A stretch of 47,642 bases of DNA from Leptolyngbya sp. Its GTDB lineage: Bacteria; Cyanobacteriota; Cyanobacteriia; Phormidesmidales; Phormidesmidaceae. The notes below the pieces were generated by a model, which was not told the origin of the DNA, did no database searches, and saw only the letters and a list, made by a program, of their open reading frames with translations. Below are positions 1 to 8,309 of this stretch, one piece after another (within the stretch, counting starts at the first letter, position 1; every line of letters starts with the position of its first letter). The translations under genes and the position numbers were made by a program. Location of the stretch: contig QBLT01000008.1 of assembly GCA_003249105.1 (NCBI GenBank), positions 1-47,642 on the forward strand. The letters run 5' to 3'.

Positions 1-37
1 CGTTATACTCAGACCAGTTGCGGACTCGGTACTGCAT
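1..37 (-). CDS. IS5-family transposase, N-terminal 12 residues (runs off the window)
   Basis: The ATG at 37 opens a frame reading MQYRVRNWSEYN up to the window edge. The YRVRNWSEYN block is characteristic of the N-terminus of IS5-family DDE transposases, which bind the terminal repeats and cut and paste the element. Only this block is visible, so neither the DDE catalytic domain nor intactness can be judged. The start fits the position expected just inside the inverted repeat, 76 bases from the element end. Confidence 0.7.
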   Translation of the reverse strand, partial: MQYRVRNWSEYN

Positions 38-113
38 CGGCGTCAGGTTTTGGGTAGTACTTAAACCTTATGCCACTACCCCGTCCGTAACACCCTATTT
101 ATGCAACAACGCC
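1..113 (-). mobile_element. Right end of an IS5-family-like insertion sequence (partial)
   Basis: Read on the minus strand from about 113, the sequence begins GGCGTTGTTGCATAAATAG. This resembles the terminal inverted repeats of IS5-family elements of the IS903 type (GGCTTTGTTG-A/C-ATAAATC). About 75 bases further in, an ORF opens with the N-terminus typical of IS5-family transposases. The element continues past position 1, so its other end and its target duplication cannot be seen. It lies directly against the truncated TetR gene, whose coding homology stops at this border. The exact border, 113 to 116, is an estimate. Confidence 0.75.
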
Positions 114-474
114 CTCGCAATGCCGGATGGGCGTCATCGCTCTCCACCGCTGTATTCAGCAGCGGGCAACCTCCCTGAACTGGTGGGTCCGCCAAAAACC
201 GTTCGTAGACGCTGAGAATAGCCATCAACCGGTCTACAGCATGGCGCTTACCCTTCAGCGCCCCTGTAAATCGCTGCTGAATGCGCTGAACTGCGAAGCC
301 AAAAGCCTCTAGAGCCAGCTCTTCTTTGCTGCGAAAGTGGTTATAAATCCCTCCCTTTTGCAGGCCTGTTACCCGCATCACGTCAGACATAGACGACCCA
401 GCATAGCCCTGCTGGTTAAACAGAGCCGCCGCCTGCTCGACGATGTGCGCCTTGGTAACTTGAGCCTTTGACAT
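76..474 (-). pseudogene. TetR-family repressor truncated by an IS insertion
   Basis: The N-terminal part is a clear TetR helix-turn-helix domain of about 60 residues (VMRVTGLQKGGIYNHFRSKEEL), followed by the start of the ligand-binding domain, including a GCPLLNTAVESDD motif near residue 100. Family members are about 190-200 residues; here the homology ends at HPALR, near residue 120. The last 11 or so codons (GRCCINRVLRTG) are read from the IS terminal repeat. The rest of the gene is presumably on the far side of the element, outside the window. The DNA-binding half survives but the dimerisation and ligand half is lost, so a working repressor is unlikely. A palindrome just upstream of the start suggests former autoregulation. 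Confidence 0.85.
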
Positions 475-476
475 CT

Positions 477-500
477 AAAAAAGACTGATCGGTCTTTTTT
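477..500. promoter_or_regulatory. TetR operator-like palindrome
   Basis: The 24-base palindrome has 9-base arms AAAAAAGAC and GTCTTTTTT around TGATCG, with only one mismatched base pair. It ends two bases upstream of the tetR start codon, where an autoregulatory operator is expected. The core AGAC-N6-GTCT with central GATC resembles the AGACC-N4-GGTCT type box described for NemR-like TetR regulators. Function is inferred from position and symmetry only. The A/T arms could alternatively act as a small terminator. Confidence 0.6.
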
Positions 501-655
501 AGACTACCAGCAATCCCTAAATAGGACAAGAATTGGCCATAGCGTAGAAATAGTAGTCCCACCCCTTGGGAAACTGGTATTCGCAGACGTTCTTGCTCGC
601 GTAAGGGTTGGGATGGCGATCGAGTTAACCCTGAGTATGGGCCTGGGCGCTTGAG

Positions 656-1072
656 CTAAGTGGTCCACTGGGGGTTCCAAACAATCTCCCAAAGGTGGCC
701 GTCTGGGTCTTGGAAATAGCCCGTATAACCACCCCAAAAGGTCTCCTGGGGTGGCTTGACGATGGTTGCACCGGCGGCAGCTGCCTGCTCCATAACAGCG
801 TCAACCTCTGCACTAGAGGCCACGTTGTGCCCCAACGTCAGCTCTGTCGAGTTGGGTGTGCCCAGCAACAGCCCCGTATCCTGGGCAATGCTTTCGCGGG
901 GCCAGAGGGCAAGTCTGAGACCCGACTGAAGATCGATGAAGATAACGGCTCCATGCTCAAACTCCTGGCCCACGATCCCTGCGGTTGCGAGGCCGAGGCC
1001 ATCGCGGTAGAAACGCAGCGATCGCGCCAAATCATCCACGCCAAGGGTGAGGACAGTGATGCGGGGTTGCAT
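656..1072 (-). CDS. VOC-superfamily (glyoxalase/bleomycin-resistance-like) protein
   Basis: A 138-residue single-module vicinal-oxygen-chelate protein with two beta-alpha-beta-beta-beta repeats. The first opens ITVLTLGVDDLARSLRFYRD; the second ends with the diagnostic GYFQDPDGHLWEIVWNP, whose Glu is the usual metal ligand. The first-repeat His ligand is not evident (VLTLGV), so glyoxalase I chemistry cannot be asserted; members include lyases, dioxygenases and resistance proteins. The start ATG at 1072 lies 22 bases after the glgB stop on the same strand, so co-transcription with glgB is possible. It also lies upstream of the broken tetR gene. The family is sure; the substrate is unknown. Confidence 0.85.
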   Translation of the reverse strand: MQPRITVLTLGVDDLARSLRFYRDGLGLATAGIVGQEFEHGAVIFIDLQSGLRLALWPRESIAQDTGLLLGTPNSTELTLGHNVASSAEVDAVMEQAAAAGATIVKPPQETFWGGYTGYFQDPDGHLWEIVWNPQWTT

Positions 1073-1094
1073 AGGGCCTCGAGCTCACCCTCAG

Positions 1095-3389
1095 TTACTG
1101 GCCTGACAGAGCTTTCTGAGTTTCTTCTGAGGTCAGCTTCATCACAATTACTCCCAGCGGTGGCAGGGTCAGATCTAGCGAGTAGGGGCGGTTGTGGAAA
1201 GACCAATCCTCAGACCACTTGCCGCCTAGATTGCCCATGTTGCTGCCGCCAAAGTCGCGGGCATCGCTGTTAAAGAGCTCTCTGTAATAGCCCTGCTCGG
1301 GCACGCCCACCCGGTAGTGGCTGTGGGGCTGGGGCGTAAAGTTGCACACCACCACTACGAAGTCATCACTGCCCTTATCCCGGCGAATAAAGGCCACCAC
1401 GCTATGGCGGTTGTCGCTACAGTCAATCCACTCAAAGCCAGCCTGGTCAAAGTCCTGGGTAAACAGAGCCGGTTCACTGCGGTAAAACTCGTTGAGCTTG
1501 CCCATGAAGTGCTTCAGGCTGGCGTGGGGCTGGTGCTGAAGCAGGTGCCACTCCAGGTCGCCCCAAACATTCCACTCGCTCCACTGGCCAAACTCCATGC
1601 TCATGAACAGGGTTTTCTTGCCCGGGTGCATGAACATGTAGGTGTAGAGGCAGCGTAGGTTAGCAAACTTCTGCCACTCATCCCCCGGCATTTTGCCCAG
1701 CATATTGCTCTTGCCGTGCACCACCTCGTCGTGGGAGAGCGCCAGCATAAAGTTTTCGGTAAAGGCGTACCAAATGCTGAAGGTGACGTTGTTCTGGTGG
1801 AACTGGCGGAACCACGGATCCATGTTGAAGTAGTCCAACATGTCGTGCATCCAGCCCATGTTCCACTTCAGGTTAAAGCCCAGGCCACCTACGTAGGTCG
1901 GCCAGGAAACCATTGGCCAGGCGGTGGATTCTTCGGCAATCGAGAGCACCCCAGGGAAGTAGGTAAACAGCACGTGGTTCACCTGGCGCAGAAAGTCTGC
2001 TGCCTCTATATGCTCACAGCCGCCATACTCGTTGGCCACCCACTCCCCGTCTTTGCGGAAGTAGTTGAGGTAGAGCATCGAGGCCACCGCATCCACTCGA
2101 ATTCCGTCGATGTGGTATTTCTCGAACCAAAAGATGGCGTTGGCCACCAAGAAGTTGCGCACCTCATTGCGGCCATAGTTAAACACCAGGGTGCCCCACT
2201 CCTTGTGCTCGCCCTTACGCGGGTCGGCGTGCTCATAGAGGTGGGTGCCGTCAAAGAATGCCAAACCATGGCCATCCTTAGGAAAGTGGCCTGGCACCCA
2301 ATCAACAATCACCCCAATGCCGTTGGCGTGGCATTGATCCACAAAGTACATAAAGTCTTCGGGGGTTCCGTAGCGAGAGGTCACCGCGTAGTAGCCCGTC
2401 ACCTGGTAGCCCCAGGAGCCATCGAAGGGGTGCTCGGCAACGGGCAGTAGCTCAATGTGCGTAAACCCTAGCTCTTTGACGTAGGGAATCAGCCGATCCG
2501 CCAGCTCTCGATAGGTGAGAAAACGGGCTCCAGGTTTCAGCTCGGCCACCGTAACGACTGGTTCCGGAGTGCCATCGGGGCGCAGGGCGGGGCTGGCCGA
2601 CGACTCGTGCAGCCAGGAACCAACATGGAGTTCATAGATCGAGACCGGCTGGGTCAGAGGTTCAGTCTGGCGACGCTTTTCCATCCAGTCGGCATCTTGC
2701 CAGGCGTAGCTGTCTAGATCGGTGACGATAGAGGCGGTTTTAGGGCGAATTTCCTGCTGAAAGCCGTAGGGGTCAGATTTTTCGTAGATGTGACCGTCGT
2801 AATTTTTAATCTCGTATTTATAGTGGGTACCGACTTCTAACTCAGGAATAAACAAATCCCAAATGCCGTTAGAAAGGCGGCGCATCTGGTGTTTGCGACC
2901 ATCCCAATAGTTGAAATCGCCTAGTACCGATACATTGCGAGCATTGGGAGCCCACACGGCAAAATATACGCCAGTAACGCCTTCAGATTCGGTGAAATGA
3001 GCGCCTAGCTTTTCGTAGATGCGGTGGTGGTTACCTTCGCTGAAGAGGTGGATGTCGAAGTCGGTGATGGCACGGGTTTTAAAGGCGTAGGGGTCATAGA
3101 TGACGTGGATATGGTCACCAATGGCGTACTTAAGCTGATAGTTAGCCAGATCTTGAACCTGCAACACACACTCAAAGAAGTGGGGGTTATGGTTAGACTC
3201 CATGGGCACTTCTTTGTGCTCTTCTGGCAGCACCACCCAGGCTTTGTCGGCCTGGGGTAAATAGGCTCTCACGGCCCAAACGGTTTGACCGTCTTGCTGC
3301 ACCATGTGCGGCCCCAGGATCTCAAAGGGGTCGTGGTGCTGGTTCCAGACAATCCGGTCAATCTGCTCAGCGTCAACGGTTGCAGGCAT
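1095..3389 (-). CDS. glgB: 1,4-alpha-glucan (glycogen) branching enzyme
   Basis: A full-length protein of 764 residues, the usual size in cyanobacteria. It cuts alpha-1,4 glucan chains and re-attaches them as alpha-1,6 branches in glycogen synthesis in the cytosol. The order is an N1 carbohydrate-binding region (about 20-120), a CBM48 region (about 120-225, [20 protein letters not shown]), the GH13 barrel (about 250-600) and an all-beta C-terminal domain. The catalytic residues are visible: Asp433 in [13 protein letters not shown], Glu486 in AEESTAWP and the transition-state Asp554 in LSHDEVVHG. The start ATG at 3389 gives the family N-terminus ([28 protein letters not shown], interrupted here for brevity). 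No other glycogen genes are adjacent. Confidence 0.97.
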   Translation of the reverse strand: MPATVDAEQIDRIVWNQHHDPFEILGPHMVQQDGQTVWAVRAYLPQADKAWVVLPEEHKEVPMESNHNPHFFECVLQVQDLANYQLKYAIGDHIHVIYDPYAFKTRAITDFDIHLFSEGNHHRIYEKLGAHFTESEGVTGVYFAVWAPNARNVSVLGDFNYWDGRKHQMRRLSNGIWDLFIPELEVGTHYKYEIKNYDGHIYEKSDPYGFQQEIRPKTASIVTDLDSYAWQDADWMEKRRQTEPLTQPVSIYELHVGSWLHESSASPALRPDGTPEPVVTVAELKPGARFLTYRELADRLIPYVKELGFTHIELLPVAEHPFDGSWGYQVTGYYAVTSRYGTPEDFMYFVDQCHANGIGVIVDWVPGHFPKDGHGLAFFDGTHLYEHADPRKGEHKEWGTLVFNYGRNEVRNFLVANAIFWFEKYHIDGIRVDAVASMLYLNYFRKDGEWVANEYGGCEHIEAADFLRQVNHVLFTYFPGVLSIAEESTAWPMVSWPTYVGGLGFNLKWNMGWMHDMLDYFNMDPWFRQFHQNNVTFSIWYAFTENFMLALSHDEVVHGKSNMLGKMPGDEWQKFANLRCLYTYMFMHPGKKTLFMSMEFGQWSEWNVWGDLEWHLLQHQPHASLKHFMGKLNEFYRSEPALFTQDFDQAGFEWIDCSDNRHSVVAFIRRDKGSDDFVVVVCNFTPQPHSHYRVGVPEQGYYRELFNSDARDFGGSNMGNLGGKWSEDWSFHNRPYSLDLTLPPLGVIVMKLTSEETQKALSGQ

Positions 3390-3509
3390 ATTATTAAAGG
3401 TCCACAGGGGGATATAACGGTCTGTGTGAATTTACTATCTGCGGAATAGAGTAACAAAACTTAGCGATTCCCACAGGGAAATTTTCGCGGATCTTGGCTG
3501 GTTTGCCCC

Positions 3510-3824
3510 CTATCGTAAGAAAGGGAGCACGGGTTTGAGGAGACGCCTCAGCTGCAAAAGTTGAATTAGTTCAGCGATTTCAGGGTTAACAATCGGCTCA
3601 GTGTTGGGGGCGCGCAGGTGCTCTTGCAGGGCAGCGTAGTCGGTCGCCGAGATTGGTGCTCCATCTAGGGGCGATCGCGCCTCCGTAATGACCTCTGTGC
3701 GCAAAATTTCTTCAGGAATTTCATCGGGAGGCGGTAGTGCCAGGGCACAATCCCCTAGGACGACCAGCGTTCCTAGACAAGTTAATGCGCGGTACAAACG
3801 GGGCATAGGCAGGCGGCATGACAT
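3510..3824 (-). CDS. Small secreted hypothetical protein
   Basis: A 104-residue protein with a signal-peptide-like start: positively charged MSCRLPMPRLYR, a hydrophobic run ALTCLGTLVVLGDCALA, then a likely cleavage after ALA near residue 30. The mature part is short, with PPPDEIPEEILRTEVITEARSPLDG and a basic-hydrophobic tail (LLQLRRLLKPVLPFLR). No known domain is recognised. The IPEEILRTEVITEARSPLDG-type stretch looks like a conserved cyanobacterial periplasmic protein, but no function is claimed. An alternative start is Met7. It lies upstream of glgB on the same strand, separated by 120 bases. Confidence 0.6.
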   Translation of the reverse strand: MSCRLPMPRLYRALTCLGTLVVLGDCALALPPPDEIPEEILRTEVITEARSPLDGAPISATDYAALQEHLRAPNTEPIVNPEIAELIQLLQLRRLLKPVLPFLR

Positions 3825-3941
3825 GGCTCCAGTATTACCATAGCCTGCTGAGACACCTCTAACGGCTCCGTAGTCTAGGTCGGCCTTGTGCTAGGCTGCA
3901 TGGCAGATTTGTGTGTTCGTTGTTTCCCTAAGGGAGGTTGC

Positions 3942-4652
3942 ATGGGTTTTCTACGGTTGTTTCCTGTGGGAGTAGTAGCGCCTGTGGCCCTGGTGGGGCT
4001 ATTGGCTGGCCCGGCAGCGATGGTTGCCCGCGCCGATACCGTGCTAGAGGAGGCGGGCACCATTTATCCGGCAGAGTCTACCTATACTTTTGAGGGCACA
4101 GCCGGGCAGGTGATGACAATCACCCTAGCCAGTGAGGACTTTGATCCCGTGTTGTCGCTAATGGGTCCAGGAGAGGCCGAGCTTGCCTCTAACGATGATT
4201 TTGGCGGCACGCTAAACTCAACCATTATTCTTGAGTTGCCTGAGGACGGTACCTACACCGTGGTGGCCCGTTCGTTTTCGGGGCAGGGTGGTGACTATGA
4301 CCTGGTTGTACGCACCTCTACTGAGTTTGAGGTGACCTATGCTGAGGCCGAGGCCCTAGCTCTGGCCGAGGACTACCCTGGGGCCATTGCTGCCTACACT
4401 GAGGCGATCGCCATTGACCCCGATCAGTCGTCGGCCTACCTAGGGCGGGCCCAGGCCACGCTAGGGCAGGTGTATGTGGAGCAGGGCGATGCGGTAGAAG
4501 GGCCAGAGGATATCCCCGTAGAAGCGCGAGAGTCAGTAATTGCCGATTTTGAGCAGGCTGCCACCCTCTTTGAGGCGAATGGGTCTGAAGACTGGGCCGC
4601 TTCCCTGCGAGAGCAGGCAGAGGTGCTGCGCAATGTCGAGAGCCCACAATAA
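3942..4652 (+). CDS. Exported protein with PPC domain and TPR-like repeats
   Basis: The chosen start, ATG at 3942, follows a strong AGGGAGG ribosome site; an in-frame ATG at 3888 has none. The 236-residue product opens with a signal peptide (hydrophobic LFPVGVVAPVALVGLLAGPAAMVARA). A bacterial pre-peptidase C-terminal (PPC) beta-sandwich follows (about 35-130, with FDPVLSLMGPGEAELASNDD and DGTYTVVARSF), then one or two TPR-like helical hairpins (about 130-236, with YPGAIAAYTEAIAIDPDQSSAYLGRA). PPC domains usually sit beside secreted hydrolases; here no enzyme domain is attached. The likely role is periplasmic protein-protein interaction. The gene is transcribed toward cpcG and followed by a terminator-like element. 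Confidence 0.8.
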   Translation: MGFLRLFPVGVVAPVALVGLLAGPAAMVARADTVLEEAGTIYPAESTYTFEGTAGQVMTITLASEDFDPVLSLMGPGEAELASNDDFGGTLNSTIILELPEDGTYTVVARSFSGQGGDYDLVVRTSTEFEVTYAEAEALALAEDYPGAIAAYTEAIAIDPDQSSAYLGRAQATLGQVYVEQGDAVEGPEDIPVEARESVIADFEQAATLFEANGSEDWAASLREQAEVLRNVESPQ

Positions 4653-4671
4653 GCTAAAACTCTTCAGCAAC

Positions 4672-4761
4672 TTTTCCGGACGGAGTCTCGTCTCAGGTGA
4701 AAAGGTGAATGGTAGATGCACCCTGAAAAGTCCCACTGGCTAAGGCCGGGGGATTTTTTTT
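4672..4761 (+). ncRNA. Candidate small RNA, copy 1 of a two-copy element
   Basis: Just after the PPC gene, TTTTCCGGA (4672-4680) is followed 30 bases later by GGTAGATGCACCCTGA (4711-4726), then a bulged hairpin (TCCC..GGC, loop TAAG, GCC..GGGGA, 4731-4753) and eight T. The same order, with 29-base spacing and an exact copy of the 16-mer, recurs at 46454-46548 with a different hairpin. A conserved unpaired block before a non-conserved terminator is the usual build of a base-pairing sRNA. No Rfam family was recognised and no promoter could be assigned. It could alternatively be only the 3' UTR terminator of the upstream gene. Confidence 0.45.
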
Positions 4762-4814
4762 GCCTATGCCTTTTTTTGGCACAGCTCCTGGCCAACAGAT
4801 TTATTCAGCTTAAG

Positions 4815-4849
4815 CAAAAAAAGGGATGCCAGCAGTAGCTCGCATCCCC
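4815..4849 (-). terminator. Rho-independent terminator of cpcG
   Basis: On the minus strand the stem GGGATGCGAGC pairs its GGGATGC with GCATCCC across an 11-12 base loop and is followed directly by TTTTTTT. It lies 45-80 bases beyond the cpcG stop. It also backs onto the + strand terminator-like element at 4731-4761, so the two convergent units are each closed. Confidence 0.8.
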
Positions 4850-4894
4850 GAGGGTGTTCTAGAAATATAACCAGAAGGCTATTGCTGAGCCTAG

Positions 4895-5656
4895 TTACGA
4901 CGACACTTTGCGGTAGGGCACAGCGGTGGCAATGTTGATCTCGCCGGTCGATACGCGCGCTGGTGCAGCACCAGTGGCCCCAATACTGCGGGCCATGCCC
5001 AGGAAAGCCTGAGGGTTGCCAGCGGTAACCTTCTTTTCTTGGGGAACGTAGCGCTTGACTTGTGACTGCCACACAATCTGAGGGAAGCCCAGCAGGTTGC
5101 GGTGGTAGGCGTCGTAGCGGGGGTTCTTGATGTGGATGGGGCGCTCGCCTTCGGGACGACCGGGCAGGACCCGACGCTTTTGGTAAGGCACGGTGTTGTA
5201 GCCGAAGCTGGTGAGGTACTCTTCGCTGTCGAGCAGCTCATCCACTAGGCCTTTGATGCCCTTGTTGGCCACGACGATAGACCAGGCAATTTTTTCGCGA
5301 TCGCTGTACACGTCGCGGCCCAGAATTTTTTGGACGCAGTGTTCAACAAACTTATAGTTGCTGTTCTTCTCGAAGAAGCTGTTGTAGAAGGTAGGCGACA
5401 GCGCCAGGCCACGAATAAAGTCGCGCACGGTAATTTGGCCGTTGCGCAGCTGCGACTCCAGAAAGGTCTGGCGATCGCACTTAAACGCGTGGAAGAACAT
5501 CTGCCGATAGGCTGCATTAATCAGCGCATCCATGTCGCTGGTATCGTACAGGTCATCGGTGGAGAAAATTCTGGGCTGTTCGTCGCCGCCGATTTCGTAA
5601 GCCGCAACGCGCTGATTTTGACTGGACGGGGAATAGTTTAGTAACGGAAGAGACAC
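4895..5656 (-). CDS. cpcG: Phycobilisome rod-core linker polypeptide
   Basis: A 253-residue CpcG-type linker that joins the phycocyanin rod base to the allophycocyanin core on the thylakoid surface. The N-terminus [16 protein letters not shown] and the linker domain (about 20-180, with [59 protein letters not shown]) are diagnostic. The C-terminal core-binding segment (about 180-253) includes [17 protein letters not shown] and [12 protein letters not shown]. The start is GTG at 5656, preceded by CTGGAG at the right distance. The gene stands alone, without cpcBA or apc genes, as is common for cpcG. It is full length and closed by the terminator at 4815-4849. Confidence 0.96.
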   Translation of the reverse strand: MSLPLLNYSPSSQNQRVAAYEIGGDEQPRIFSTDDLYDTSDMDALINAAYRQMFFHAFKCDRQTFLESQLRNGQITVRDFIRGLALSPTFYNSFFEKNSNYKFVEHCVQKILGRDVYSDREKIAWSIVVANKGIKGLVDELLDSEEYLTSFGYNTVPYQKRRVLPGRPEGERPIHIKNPRYDAYHRNLLGFPQIVWQSQVKRYVPQEKKVTAGNPQAFLGMARSIGATGAAPARVSTGEINIATAVPYRKVSS

Positions 5657-5800
5657 GTTTGAATCTCCAGAATCTTAGGAAAATTTACAAACTTTAAGGA
5701 TGATCATACGGGAATGGCTGCCGCGAACCTGAGCAATCTGAGCAAATCAACATAGTCCTTAACATTCCACCGGTGTGGACACTGTAGCGCTTGCTATAGC

Positions 5801-7201
5801 TCAGGGCTGGGTCATGCGGCGGGGGACGATCAGCCTGTCAAACTCCGATTCTGAGACGTAGCCTAGGGCCAGGGCCGCCTGCTTCAGGGTGAGGTCGTGC
5901 TCAAAGGCGTGGTGGGCAATCTGGGAGGCCTTGTCGTAGCCGATGGCTGGGTTCAGGGCGGTGACCAACATCAACGACTGCTGCACATACTGGTCGATTC
6001 GTTTCAGGTTGGGGGTCATGCCAGCCACCAAAAACTCTGTGAAGTTGTGGCAGCTGTCGGTCATCAGCCGCGCCGATTGCAGCAGATTAAAGATCATCAT
6101 CGGCTTATAGACGTTCATCTCTAAATAGCCGCTGGCTCCGGCAAAAGCCACCGCTGCGTCGTAGCCCATGACCTGTACCGCTACCATCGCTAGGGCCTCG
6201 CACTGGGTAGGGTTGACCTTCCCTGGCATAATCGATGACCCCGGTTCGTTTTCCGGGAGCTGTAGCTCGGCAAACCCGGCCCTGGGGCCGCAGCTGAGCA
6301 GGCGAATGTCGTTGGCAATCTTGTAGAGCGACACCGATAGGGTTTTGAGCACGCCGCTGGCCATCACCACAGCATCGTGGGCACCCATGACGGTGAACTT
6401 GTTGGGGGCGCTGACGAAGGGTAGCCCAGTGATGGCAGCAATGTGTTCGGCAGCCGATTCCGCAAAGCCTGGCCCGGCGTTGATGCCGGTGCCGATCGCC
6501 GTGCCCCCCAGGGCCAGCTCGTACAGCCCTGGCAGGCACCCCTCAAGGCGTTTCAGATTGTCGTCGAGCATGCCCACATAGCCCGAAAATTCCTGACCCA
6601 GGGTGAGCGGTACGGCATCCTGCATGTGGGTGCGACCAATTTTGACGATGTCAGCCCAGACCTGAGCTTTTTCGTCCAGGGCATCCCTCAGCCGAGCGAC
6701 GGCGGGGCTCAGGGTGTGGACGAGGGCCTGGGCGGCAGCGATGTGCATAGCCGTAGGAAATACATCGTTGGACGACTGGGACATATTGACGTGGTCATTG
6801 GGGTGAATGGGGTTTTTGCTGCCCAGTTCGCCGCCTGCCCGCTCGATCGCCCGATTGGCGATCACCTCATTGACGTTCATGTTGCACTGGGTGCCGCTGC
6901 CGGTCATCCACACGTGGAGCGGAAAGTGATCGTCGAGGGTGCCGTCGAGCACCTCTTCGGCGGCCTGGACGATCAAGTCAGCTTTTTCCTGGGGCAGTTT
7001 GCCCAGGTCAGCGTTGGCTAAGGCTGACGCTTTTTTGGCGATCGCGATCGCATGCACCACCTCCAACGGCATTTTGTCTTGGCCAATGGAAAAATAGCGA
7101 ATAGACCGCTGGGTTTGGGCGCCCCAGTAGCGGTCGCTGGGCACGGCGATCGCCCCCATGCTGTCGGTTTCCTGGCGGGTGGGTGGTTGTGATTCGGCCA
7201 T
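5801..7201 (-). CDS. fumC: Class II fumarate hydratase
   Basis: A 466-residue iron-independent fumarase, a homotetramer interconverting fumarate and L-malate in the cytosolic TCA pathway. The superfamily signature [11 protein letters not shown] is at 321-331 and supplies the catalytic loop serine. The other conserved regions are [18 protein letters not shown] (about 101-118) and the catalytic His192 in [31 protein letters not shown] (about 133-146) also fits FumC and distinguishes it from aspartase. Length and motifs are normal. The ATG at 7201 has no strong ribosome site. It is a monocistronic gene between cpcG and the PEP-CTERM gene. Confidence 0.96.
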   Translation of the reverse strand: MAESQPPTRQETDSMGAIAVPSDRYWGAQTQRSIRYFSIGQDKMPLEVVHAIAIAKKASALANADLGKLPQEKADLIVQAAEEVLDGTLDDHFPLHVWMTGSGTQCNMNVNEVIANRAIERAGGELGSKNPIHPNDHVNMSQSSNDVFPTAMHIAAAQALVHTLSPAVARLRDALDEKAQVWADIVKIGRTHMQDAVPLTLGQEFSGYVGMLDDNLKRLEGCLPGLYELALGGTAIGTGINAGPGFAESAAEHIAAITGLPFVSAPNKFTVMGAHDAVVMASGVLKTLSVSLYKIANDIRLLSCGPRAGFAELQLPENEPGSSIMPGKVNPTQCEALAMVAVQVMGYDAAVAFAGASGYLEMNVYKPMMIFNLLQSARLMTDSCHNFTEFLVAGMTPNLKRIDQYVQQSLMLVTALNPAIGYDKASQIAHHAFEHDLTLKQAALALGYVSESEFDRLIVPRRMTQP

Positions 7202-7341
7202 TGAGGGTATTTTTCAGCGCGCTATTCTCCGATTCAACCACAGGGCAAAGCCCTTGAGCGCCTTTCCACAGAAAAGCTCCGACGCCATGGGTAGGTCGCC
7301 GGAGCATTGTGGGTAATTTTGAGATGTTGAGATTAACTGGC

Positions 7342-8118
7342 CTAACCCTGCTTTTTGCGGACTAGCCCAGCGGCGCTCAAGCCCACCAGCACTAGGGCTG
7401 CGGTAGATGCCGGTTCTGGCACGGTGATGCTGGGTTCTTCGGGGGTAAGTCCGCCCTTGGCAACGAAAATCGACGCATGGGATAGATCTTTGCCGTCAAA
7501 GGTGGCCCAGGTGCCACTTCGGGTGCCGGTGTTGCCGTCTACGTAGTAAGCGGTGTAAGCGTTGCCAGCTTTGAGGCTAATTACAAAGGGGGTCGTAATT
7601 GCCTGGCTCACGCTCCATGTGCCGGTGCCTTTGCCGGTCTGCACCCAGCTAAAGCCAAAGTCTTGAGACTCAACCCCAGCACTACCGGGCAGAAAGGAAA
7701 GCTGGCCGCTGTCGTATTTACCACCGGACACCCAGCCGCCTGCATCTCCAAAACTTTGGTTGAGATAGGTTGTCAATTCAGTACTGAGACTGCTGCTAAA
7801 ATCATTGCCCGATGCCCTCAAACAGTTCGTATGGCTGAGGAATGACCCTCCAGCTAGCGGGTTGCTGGTTATAGAGCCACTGGCACAGGCGAGAGACGCT
7901 GTCTGCTGATTGGCAGCCGACGGGGTGGTGGCAGCCGGTGGAGTGGTGGCAACCGGTGGAGCAGTGACAACCGGTGGAGTGGTGGCAACCGGTGGCTGAC
8001 TGGTTTGATTCCCTTTCCCATTGCCATTGCCATTCGCTTTAGCTGTTGCTTCGGGAGCGATTGCCCCCAGCAGACCCACAAGCGCTAGGACAAATCCTAA
8101 GGTTTTGAACATTCTCAT
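7342..8118 (-). CDS. PEP-CTERM-anchored secreted protein
   Basis: The protein is 258 residues from ATG 8118, chosen because AGGAGG lies 11 bases upstream; a TTG nine bases earlier is too close to that site. It opens with a signal peptide (LGFVLALVGLLGAIAPEATA). A short NGNGNGKGN linker and a Pro/Thr/Val tract of near-repeats (PPVATTPP type, about 45-72) follow, then a mid-domain of about 150 residues. The tail is a PEP-CTERM sorting signal: VPEPAST, a hydrophobic helix and the basic end VRKKQG. Such proteins are exported and processed by exosortase, often to become part of the sheath or exopolysaccharide. The mid-domain (CLRASGNDFSSSLSTELTTYLNQSFG) resembles other cyanobacterial PEP-CTERM proteins of unknown role. 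No exosortase gene is in the window. Confidence 0.85.
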   Translation of the reverse strand: MRMFKTLGFVLALVGLLGAIAPEATAKANGNGNGKGNQTSQPPVATTPPVVTAPPVATTPPAATTPSAANQQTASLACASGSITSNPLAGGSFLSHTNCLRASGNDFSSSLSTELTTYLNQSFGDAGGWVSGGKYDSGQLSFLPGSAGVESQDFGFSWVQTGKGTGTWSVSQAITTPFVISLKAGNAYTAYYVDGNTGTRSGTWATFDGKDLSHASIFVAKGGLTPEEPSITVPEPASTAALVLVGLSAAGLVRKKQG

Positions 8119-8241
8119 GCTGGGCAAATCCTCCTTGAATAGGCACTGTAGGCAGTAGCCATAGACGAAAGGGGGCGTTTGCGTCTGATGGTCTCTCCGA
8201 GACAGATACAGGTTTTAGGTGTACTTCTTTACTAAAACACT

Positions 8242-8275
8242 CTCCGTAACGGACTGTGTAGGTCAAATTACGGAG
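8242..8275. promoter_or_regulatory. Inverted repeat upstream of the PEP-CTERM gene
   Basis: Perfect 8-base arms CTCCGTAA and TTACGGAG are separated by 18 bases, about 125 bases upstream of the PEP-CTERM start and 35 bases after the NurA-gene stop. It could be an operator for the PEP-CTERM gene or a weak stem in its leader. There is no T-run after it, so a terminator role is unlikely. Function is not established. Confidence 0.35.
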
Positions 8276-8309
8276 CTTGGCGGCAGTTCACTAAGACTTT
8301 ATGAAGAGC

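Noticed and set aside
504..655. A minus-strand 33-codon frame rich in aromatic residues (CEYQFPKGWDYYFYAMA) between the VOC and TetR genes
   Set aside because: It opens after a stop with no start codon or ribosome site, and no neighbouring frame continues it. It could be a gene remnant, but nothing supports that.
7920..8000. GGTGGAGTGGTGGCAACC tandem units as a possible DNA repeat or CRISPR-like array
   Set aside because: They lie inside the PEP-CTERM gene and simply encode its Pro/Thr/Val linker; the units are degenerate and without spacers.
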